Shown in pieces: positions 56,401-64,000 of a stretch of DNA of 64,000 bases. Location of the stretch: positions 2,604,001 through 2,668,000 of the forward strand of contig OX638134.1 of assembly GCA_951804985.1 (NCBI GenBank), written 5' to 3'. Below the pieces are notes generated by a model. The model was given only the letters and a program-made list of their open reading frames with translations. It was not told the DNA's origin and ran no database searches. Position numbers and translations under genes: made by a program. The stretch's first letter is position 1. The number at the start of each line of letters is the position of its first letter. The stretch is from Dryomyza anilis (taxonomy: Eukaryota; Arthropoda; Insecta; Diptera; Dryomyzidae).

Positions 56401-57515
56401 ATATGAAAAATAACAAGAGAAAAAAGAGTTTAGTTTAATTTAATTTAACTGTCAACATATTCTTATGTGTGCTCTTTCTTTTAGCTATTTGGATTTGAAA
56501 AATATATAAATTTATTTTTTCGTTTAGCTTCTTATTTTCTTTTTGCTTTTGCATCTATTTATTTTAATTTTCTTCGCTCGTTTCATTTTGTTTTGAATTT
56601 TATTTACTTTCTGCAAAATTAATGCGCGCATAAAAATTATTTGCTTCGCGAAAATACGCGCGCGTCATCGTAAAGCTGTCGACCGTCCCGACTGCTACTC
56701 CTGCTTAATGTTTAAAATGGCTTTATTACCACTTAGCGTAAGTGTAGAATACTTTAAAATTATTTAATTTTAGCAATGCATGTTGAATATTCAAGGTTTT
56801 TTGTATATTTTTTTGTTGAAGGTTTTCTAGATTGAAATCGAAATTACGTCTTGGGATTTGTAAATCGATTTGTGGGTTATTCATTTTTTTAATGAATATT
56901 TTAAAATTTTTTAATTTTATTATTTTAATTTATTTTATTATTTTGTTATTAATTTTATTAAATTATAAAATAAAAATTAGTTTTAAAATAAATATTAAAA
57001 AAAAGAAATTAAAAATACTTGAAATTGTAGTTTTAAACACGAATAAACTGATTGAAAAATAAGTTAAAAAGTTTAATAAACATTATTGCTTTTTTAAAAA
57101 TCGATTTAAAACCAGCGCCATACTGCGCTGCTGCTGTCATTCAACACCTTTGCAATCAATTTCAGCAGATAACGACTGATTTCATTAACTACGCTGTATC
57201 GGTAGCTACAGCATCTGCGTCATCGTCATGTTTATATTTTCTGTTAAAACGTTATACGTGCAAAATTCAACGATAACATCAAATAAAATACTTTGCTAAA
57301 TCGATACACTTTACCGGCTCCAGCGCAGATGACGACGATGATGATGATGCTGCTTAGTAAGGATTGGGATATTTAAGAATTTATATAGGGTTACAAAAGC
57401 TTTATGCAGCTACGTGCTTTAATCTGAAATGGCTAAGTAGGGTGTGTGGATAGTGCTGAGGCATTCATCAGTTACTCATGATGACATACGTGGTTTTAAG
57501 TATACAATTTATAAA
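56401..57515. other. single-copy island with exon-like pieces
   Basis: Around 56,640-56,737 is G+C-richer DNA ending ATGTTTAAAATGGCTTTATT..CTTAGC followed by GTAAGT at 56,738, a strong donor. From about 57,100 to 57,276 a plus-strand frame reads PAPYCAAAVIQHLCNQFQQI..SSSCLYFLLKRYTC before TAA, protein-like but unrecognised and without an obvious start. Neither is called as a gene. Confidence 0.35.
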
Positions 57516-58910
57516 TTTTATTTTCTTTTTTATGGTTTTTGATTTTTATTTTAATTATTTTTATTTCCATTTTTAGATTTTATTTGATTTTTAATTTCTT
57601 TTGATTTGATTTAATTTGATTTAATTTCTTTTATTTTATATTATTTAATTTATTTTTTAAAATATAGTTTTTATTCACTCTCATTTATTTTATTTGACTT
57701 TACATTTTTATTTTATTATGTATTTTACATTTTTTATGGTTTTCATTTTTTTGTATTTATTTTTTTGTGTTTTTTTTTATTTTTATTACCATTTTTTTTT
57801 TTTTTTATTTATATAATTTTATTTGATTTTTTAAATTGTTTTTACTTTCCTTTTATTTTCCGTTTTTCGATTTTAATTGATTTGATTTTTTTATTAAATT
57901 TTTCATTTTTTAATTCACTTGCTTTATTTGAATTAAATTTTTTATTTATTTAAATTTGTGTTTATTTTATGGTTTTAATTTTTTTTTTGATTTTATTTAT
58001 TATTTTTATTTTTATTACCATATATAATTTTTTAATATTTATATATATTGTTCTGATTTTTAAATATTCTTTACTTCCTTTTTATTTTTTTGTTTTTAAA
58101 TTTTATTTTTTTTGATTTATTTTATAATTTATTAATTTTTTAATTCACTTTACTTTATTTGAATATACTTTTTTGTATTACATTTATTTTATGGTTTTAA
58201 ATTTTTTTATTTATTTATTTTTATTTTTATATTATTTTTATTCTTTATTACCACTTATCATTTTTTAATTTTTATTTTTTAATATTCATATAATTTTATT
58301 TGATTTTTTTTTGTTTTTTTTTACTTTACTTTCTTTTCATTTTTAGGTTTTTTGTTTTTTTTTTTATTTTAATTTTTTTTTCATTATTTTATTCTTTTTT
58401 TGATTTTTAATGATTTTATTTTTTTTATTAAATTTTTAATTTTTTAATTCACTTATTTTATTTGATTTTATTTTTTTATTTTAATTTGTGTTTATTTTAT
58501 GTTTTTAGTTTTTTAATTTTTTTTTTGATTTTATTTATTATTTTTATTTTTATTACCATATATAATTTTTTAATATTTATATATATTGTTTTGATTTTTA
58601 AATATTCTTACTTTCTTTTTAATTTTTTGTTTTTAAATTTTAAATTTTTTGATTTTTTTTTTATAATTTATTAATTTTTTAATTCACTTTACTTTATTTG
58701 AATATACTTTTTTGTATTACATTTATTTTATGGTTTTAATTTTTTTTTATTTATTTATTTTTATTTTTATATTATTTTTATTTTTTATTACCACTTATCA
58801 TTTTTTAATTTTTATTTTTTAATATTCATATAATTTTATTTGATTTTTTATTTTTTACTTTACTTTCTTTTCATTTTTAGGTTTTTGATTTTTTTTGTAT
58901 TTTATCTTTT
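57516..58910. repeat. T-rich 10-bp-related block with a ~535-bp tandem duplication
   Basis: The plus strand is T-rich (TTTTATTTGATTTTA), the complement of the 54.5-56.4 kb block. A segment starting near 57,900 is repeated about 535 bp later: ACCATATATAATTTTTTAAT at about 58,017 and 58,555, and ACCACTTATCATTTTTTAAT at about 58,250 and 58,790. Confidence 0.88.
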
Positions 58911-59925
58911 TTTTTTTATCCTCATAATGACTATTTTCCTATAGCTATAAAATATCATTTAATTGAAAAAAAAAAAATCGCCTGTCTTGTTGCCTTAATT
59001 TATCTGTCTGCCTAAAATGTCGCCAACACAATGACTTAAGCTACTCTTAGCAGCAACTGACAGCGATTGTTTACAAATTGACTGACAGCCGAACTACGTA
59101 ACGCGACGCGTTTTGCTAAATGCATTTAATGCCGACAACAATGTCGGCGACAAATTAGCCAGCGTTCGACATGCGCTAAATTTCAATAATGTTGACAACA
59201 TGCTTGGCAGACAGCACCAGCAATAATAAACAGCAGCAACAACACAGTCAACAGCAGCAACAACATCAGTAATAATGCGTAAAACATGCTTCGACAGCAG
59301 CTCATGTGGCTCGTCGTTTGCAAAGGTACAAAATTCAGCTTCTCGCACGCAGCCAACGCAATTTGCAAGGACTTCATGTCTGTAATACACACAAGGACAT
59401 TAATATAGACTCAGTCACACACACATACATACACACGTATATCGCACACACATATTACTTTGCACGCACATCGCTCGCTTACATGACAATCATTGAATCG
59501 TCGGCATCGTAATTCACTCTGTTCTTATTGCGTATTGCGTTGCATACTTTATGGCGTTGTCGTTCTTGTCGCTGTTGATGGCATCGTTGTCGTGCTATAT
59601 GTGTCTGTCTGTCTGTTTGTCTCTTTGTGTCTGTGCTTTCAATGCCTTTGTATTGTGCGCGACGCGTTGAAAACATGCGCTGAAATGCAGCGGCGGCGGC
59701 GTCGTCGCCGATGTCTGCTTAAATGATGCATCAGCACATTGTTAATTATCATTGTCTGCTTTTGGGCGCACTTCGCTATTTTCCGTAATTAATTTTCATT
59801 AAGACATTTATGATGTGCTTGAGTTCGGTTTATTGCTTGCGTTTTTATAATACAATTTTATTTTACTTTCACAACAACTTTTACAACAATTATATTAACA
59901 TTTTCTTCAACTTAATTTATTTGTT
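58911..59925. other. single-copy island; minus-strand overlapping frames
   Basis: A G+C-richer region with CAGCAGCAACAAC (59,230-59,270), CACACACATACATACACAC (59,415-59,435), TGTCTGTCTGTCTG (59,603-59,620) and GGCGGCGGCGTCGTCG (59,692-59,708). On the minus strand, TATTACAG at about 59,386 precedes two overlapping frames; one reads MKSLQIALAACEKLNFVPLQ.. with a Leu-rich stretch from CTG repeats. Unrecognised and not called. Confidence 0.4.
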
Positions 59926-60607
59926 ATTTTTTGTTTAGTTTAATTTTGCATTTGATTTCATTAATTTTTTATTTTATTTAATTTGATTTGATTTTATCTT
60001 ATTTTTTTTTATTTGATTTTATTTGATTTTTGTATTTGATTTTAATAGATTTAATTTTATTTCACATGATTTAAATTGATTTTTATTAGATTTTATTTGA
60101 ATATATTTAATTTTTTTTATTTGATTTAATTTGATTTAATTTGATTTAATTTGATTTAATTTGATTTAATTTGATTTAATTTGATTTAATTTGATTTAAT
60201 TTGATTTAATTTGATTTAATTTAATTTGATTTTATTAAATATGATTATATTTGATTTTGTTTGTTTTAATTCCATTTTATTTATTTTGATTTTTTTTATT
60301 TTATTTTAGTTTATTTTATTTCATATTATTTTATATTATTTGATTTTATTTAATATTATTTGATATTATTTGATTTAATTTGTTTTTTTTTTTAATTTTA
60401 TTTTAATTTATTAGATTTTTTTAAGTTTCATTGATATTATTTTAGTTTAGTTTATTTTATTTGGTTTGTTTGATTGTATTTGATAATATTTTATTTTACT
60501 TGGTTTTATTTTATTTCATTTTATTTATTGTTAATTGATTTCATTTGTTGTTAATTGATTTTATTTTTTTGATCTTGTTTATTTTTATTTTTATTTTATT
60601 TATTGAT

Positions 60608-60654
<47 letters not shown>

Positions 60655-60670
60655 TTATCATTTAATTTTA
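59926..60670. repeat. 10-bp tandem array, unit ATTTGATTTA (block 3) and (TTTA)n
   Basis: Ten or so perfect ATTTGATTTA units at 60,118-60,222 sit inside a looser TTTTATTTGA field. A (TTTA)n microsatellite occupies about 60,598-60,656. This is the same family as the 54.5 kb array, in the opposite orientation. Confidence 0.93.
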
Positions 60671-60777
60671 GTTCATATGATTTATTAAATTTATTTTCTG
60701 GCCTTTTGATCTCTATTTTTTTTATTTTTATTTATATATATTTGTTTTTAATGTGGTCTATTTACATATATTTATTA
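60671..60777. other. T-rich spacer
   Basis: Short AT-rich DNA up to the Helitron-like 3' end. Confidence 0.5.
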
Positions 60778-61082
60778 CTAGTCTTTCATACACGGTCTGT
60801 TTTGCTTTTGTTTTGTGTTTTTGTATTTTTGGTTTTGTGTTGTTGCTTTTGTATTTTATTTTATTAGAATTATTTGTTTCATTTTCTTTGCTGTTGAAGG
60901 TGCCGATTTATGTCGTTTTGAAAGTTTAGGTTGTATGGGAGATGCCACGCCTCTTTGTCCAAACCTGCCTATGTCAACCTCCGGACTCCATAGAATCCTC
61001 GTACACAATTTCAGTCAAATCGGTTTAGCGATTTTTACGTGAAGAGACGCTGGAACAAACAGGCAGACAGATGGACCAAAAG

Positions 61083-61165
<83 letters not shown>

Positions 61166-61170
61166 TATAT
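60778..61170 (-). mobile_element. Helitron-like element, copy 4 (minus strand) with expanded (AT)n
   Basis: On the minus strand: TATATA-rich start, ACTTTTGGTCCATCTGTCTG, CTGTTTGTTCCAGCG, ACCGATTTGACTGAAATTGT, GGAGTCCGGAGGTTGACATA, GGACAAAGAGGCGTGGCATC, ACCTAAACTTTCAAAACGAC, an A-rich body, and the end GTATGAAAGACTAG at 60,778 followed by T. The (AT)n at 61,084-61,162 lies at the position of the ATATATATAT near the 5' end of copy 2. It is short and non-autonomous. Confidence 0.8.
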
Positions 61171-61521
61171 ATATAGATATTTTTTGTTTTATTTGTTTAA
61201 ATATTTATTTAATATTTTTTTTATTTCATAATTTTTAAAATACATTATTTATTTATTATTGCTTCACTTTGCATTTCTTTAATTTTCATTATTTTATTTG
61301 TGTTTAATTGTTTTATAATATTTTAGTATATTTTATTTCATTTCATTTAAGTTTATTTTATTTATTTATTTTTTTTCAGATCCTTTACTTTTTTTACTAT
61401 AATTAATTTTTTATTTTTTCTAATATGTGTTACGATGACAACTTTAGCATAATATTAAAACAAAATAAAATGTAACCCTGTTGTGAAATGCGTATACGCA
61501 ACTTTAAATCGACGACGGTGA
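61171..61521. other. AT-rich DNA, nothing recognised
   Basis: Spacer between the (AT)n and the hAT-like insertion. The last 40 bp are G+C-richer. Confidence 0.55.
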
Positions 61522-61529
61522 CTTGTCGC

Positions 61530-62665
61530 TAGGGATGTCAATCCCGCACTATTTTTCAATCCCGAAATTTCGGGACTAAAAAATTTGAATCCCGGGATTA
61601 GTCCCTGGATTTAAAGAAATAATAGCAAAGGCATAAAATAATCATATATATGTTTGAATAATAAATAATTATAATGTTTAAGGCTAAAACAAAACTCATA
61701 TGTTAAATGCATCTGTTTTGAGGTGGGGTATCCAAATATATCCAAATATACACGGTATCCAAAATACAAAATCCTCGATATATAAACCCCAGTTGATCAT
61801 CAATCATTTCTTTAAAAACTTTTTATTGAAAAATTATTTTTTAGTACAAATATAAGAACTTTTTAATTTTGAATGAACAATAAAAATTTTATTGTGATAT
61901 GGGTTTTTGGTGGAAAACAATATTTTATAAAAAATTATAATTGAAAAAAAAATAGTTTAGTTTAATTCAATTTATGAATGTGGATTTATTTATGTAATCT
62001 CAATCGTTTGAGTGGATTTTATACTGTTAGTTTAATCGAATTCAGATTTTGTAAAAAGATTTATTCTCGGATTTTACATGATTGAAATTTGTAGTACGCA
62101 CAATTTGATTATAATGAATGTGAAAATTGGTTAGTTTAAGACTCAAATGAAAAAATCTTAAGGTGTTAAATTATATTTATTTATGTAGACAACCGTTCCA
62201 GTTTTATCGCTTTTCAAAACCCGGATTTAATTCGCCAGCATATTTGATAGTAAATCTTTCGACTGTCTTGAAAATAAAAATTTGTATAAAATAGACCGAC
62301 ATGATATTATAATTATTTACTATTTTTAAGTACTTTATGTATTTCAAATCGAAAGATTATAATAATTATTAGTCGAAAGTGTCGCAATTTTTAACAATTT
62401 TTAAAAGCCAAAAAGCATGTTATTCATTATTGACGCCAGTGTTTTAAGATTATAGTCCATTAAATGTTAGATTTACTTTTTCGCGAAATGTGTATAAAAA
62501 CATTGAAAGACTTTTGAATAAACTATGAAAAATCGATCTACTAGCCTTTTTTGTAATCCCGAAAATCCCGGGATTTAACGATGATCCCGGGATGAGTTTT
62601 TCGGGACTGATTTGACGCAAATCTCGGGATCTCGAAATCCCGGGATCCCGGGATTGACTTACCTC
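61530..62665. mobile_element. hAT-type non-autonomous transposon with 8-bp duplication
   Basis: CTTGTCGC occurs at 61,522-61,529 and again at 62,666-62,673 as a perfect 8-bp target duplication. The left end TAGGGATGTCAATCCCG and the reverse complement of the right end, GAGGTAAGTCAATCCCG, are imperfect TIRs. Both subterminal regions are packed with CCCGGGATT/AATCCCG words, typical of hAT subterminal repeats. The interior is AT-rich with no transposase. Confidence 0.92.
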
Positions 62666-62673
62666 CTTGTCGC

Positions 62674-63563
62674 TGAGCAGCCGAACGTAGTAGACTTTTG
62701 TTGGAAGACATTTTTAAAATAAATATTTGAAAACAGATATTTTTCGGTTTTGTATTAAATTAATTGTAAAACTGATAATTTGTTGTTTTTTATATGTGTT
62801 ATATGTGTTTTATTTGATTTTGTTTATTTATAAATATAAATATTTTCTTAATTTTTTATTTTTTTATTTTATATTTTTAAATTACTTTTAAATTACTTTT
62901 AAATTTCTTGGTTTTATTATATGTTATTTTTTTCATTATATATTATCAAAATAGCTTTATCTTAATCTTAATGCCTAATCCTACAAATTCTTTTGAAAAA
63001 AGCGCTTCAGTTAATTCTCGCATTTTCAATTTGTTTGTTTTTTTTTTTCTTTTTTTCCTACTTCGTTGCCACACATATTAAATTTTAATCAGCAAATCTG
63101 CATTGTCCTGCCTATGTATGCTGCATCTTACAACGGCACAAAGCTAAAAGCAGACATTTTAATTATGCACGCAAATCTGTAGCTCAAATATTTTCTTACA
63201 TGCACGGCTTTGATGAAGATAAAAACGAATATGGTAGAAGAAGGTATGGCCTAATTTTTAAAGAGATGCGTGCTTTAAATATAAACAGGAGATGCTAATG
63301 TGTGGATAATATTTACATACTAATTTTGGTTTAAAATTATTTGGATTGAAAAAGGATATAAGAATAGTTTGAAAATAGTACTTCTCAAAGTAAAAAACAA
63401 GTCAAAATGTTATTAATTTATATAATGAATTAACATAAAACATTGTATTTCATACGTCAATGACTACTTCTTTAAACAAAACAAATAAAATACTCATACG
63501 TATTGTAGTTTATTTTCTTAAATTTCTTTTGTGCTACAATTATTTTTTTTTTTTATATTTTTA
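62674..63563. other. AT-rich DNA with a short single-copy island (63,000-63,300)
   Basis: The island has TCGTTGCCACACAT and GCATTGTCCTGCC-type mixed sequence but no coding frame. The rest is featureless. Confidence 0.45.
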
Positions 63564-63660
63564 GACAATTTAAAGTCGACTTTAAAAATAAATACGACTT
63601 TTTGTATGGAATAAATTGTCAATATGCTGCTTTTAATTTTAAAGTTGTCTTTAAATTGTC
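63564..63660. mobile_element. AATTTAAAGTCGACTTTAAA MITE family, copy 3
   Basis: GACAATTTAAAGTCGACTTT on the left and TTTTAAAGTTGTCTTTAAAT plus TGTC on the right. The 97-bp size matches the copy at 17,204-17,304. It is followed by TATGATTATGCGCCATAATA, similar to the DNA following the other copies. Confidence 0.75.
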
Positions 63661-64000
63661 TATGATTATGCGCCATAATATTTATTTTTATTGCTTATTT
63701 TAATTTTATGCCATTTTGCTTTTAATGAATACAGCTCAAAATATCAACTTTATATATATTTTTTTTTATTTTCATTAATACTTATCTTCTGTCGTAAATT
63801 TTGTCTCCTTATTTTCTTTTTATATTTTAAAAATTAGCTCTGCTTTGCTGCCGCCAACATAAAGTCTCGATTTAACATCTACCCCAGCGCTGCCCCAACA
63901 GTTTAACCTCATGATTATCCTACTTTTTTGTTGTTCTTCGAGTGGTTGCTTTGGTTGCCGCCTTCTATTGATTCTTCTACGGTTTCTAAAATTTGTGTTG
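63661..64000. other. AT-rich DNA then start of a G+C-richer island
   Basis: From 63,836 the sequence becomes G+C-richer (GCTGCCGCCAACATAAAG, CCCCAGCGCTGCCCC) and runs off the window edge. No frame can be judged. Confidence 0.4.

Noticed and set aside
61084..61162. (AT)n as a separate functional element
   Set aside because: It sits where the Helitron-like copy has its ATATAT start and is simplest as a microsatellite expanded from that end.
1..64000. Endogenous viral or retroviral sequences
   Set aside because: I saw no reverse transcriptase, integrase, capsid or long terminal repeat pattern anywhere in the window.

Overview
The window looks like AT-rich, non-coding nuclear DNA from a higher (cyclorrhaphan) fly. 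The evidence is (i) a Tc1/mariner transposase relic of the D37E type known from Diptera, (ii) a repeat with the dipteran 'GATGCTGATCAAGAATATATA' 3' region, (iii) CAA/CAG (opa-like) trinucleotide-rich single-copy DNA, and (iv) a tRNA-headed repeat whose tail resembles one I remember from acalyptrate flies. I cannot name the species. I found no intact protein-coding gene. The only recognisable coding sequence is a broken transposase at 26,411-25,178 (minus strand). A few short exon-like frames and 5'-UTR-like stretches ending in splice-donor sequences are listed at low confidence.

Three kinds of sequence alternate. (1) Short-period AT-rich tandem arrays: an 8-bp family (0-0.3, 1.8-2.2 kb); a 19-bp family in eight blocks (3.4-5.6, 6.4-7.1, 9.4-10.5, 13.3-15.0, 31.3-31.9, 33.4-35.0, 38.6-39.1, 46.7-48.6 kb), five in one orientation and three in the other; an 11-bp family (36.9-38.6 kb); a 9-bp family (44.8-45.96 kb); and a 10-bp family in three blocks (54.5-56.4, 57.5-58.9, 59.9-60.7 kb). 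(2) Islands of more GC-rich, single-copy DNA between the arrays (for example 0.3-1.2, 5.6-6.3, 10.8-12.0, 15.0-15.85, 27.3-28.0, 31.0-33.3, 35.2-35.7, 39.3-40.25, 43.1-44.6, 48.8-49.4, 51.2-51.5, 58.9-59.8 kb). These resemble fly regulatory, intronic or 5'-UTR DNA. (3) Transposons, concentrated at 17.5-30.8, 36.6, 41-42.7, 49.8-54.5 and 60.8-63.7 kb.

The mobile elements include four related Helitron-like copies (8.1-8.6, 17.5-18.4, 49.8-50.7 minus, 60.8-61.2 minus); a DINE-1-like repeat (19.0-19.8); a Tc1/mariner D37E element with perfect 26-bp TIRs and TA duplication (25,079-26,567); a hAT-type non-autonomous element with an 8-bp target duplication (61,530-62,665); a GGGTAAAGTGGG-ended family with two copies (40.9-42.4, 51.8-53.0); several MITE families; and two copies of a tRNA-headed SINE-like repeat (20.2-20.6, 30.7-30.84 minus).

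The most unusual feature is the 19-bp family. Its unit is a quasi-palindrome, it occurs as eight dispersed blocks in opposing orientations with block-specific variants, and it separates exon-like or enhancer-like islands. The layout would suit a satellite-inflated intron or upstream region of a large fly gene, but the sequence alone does not prove that.
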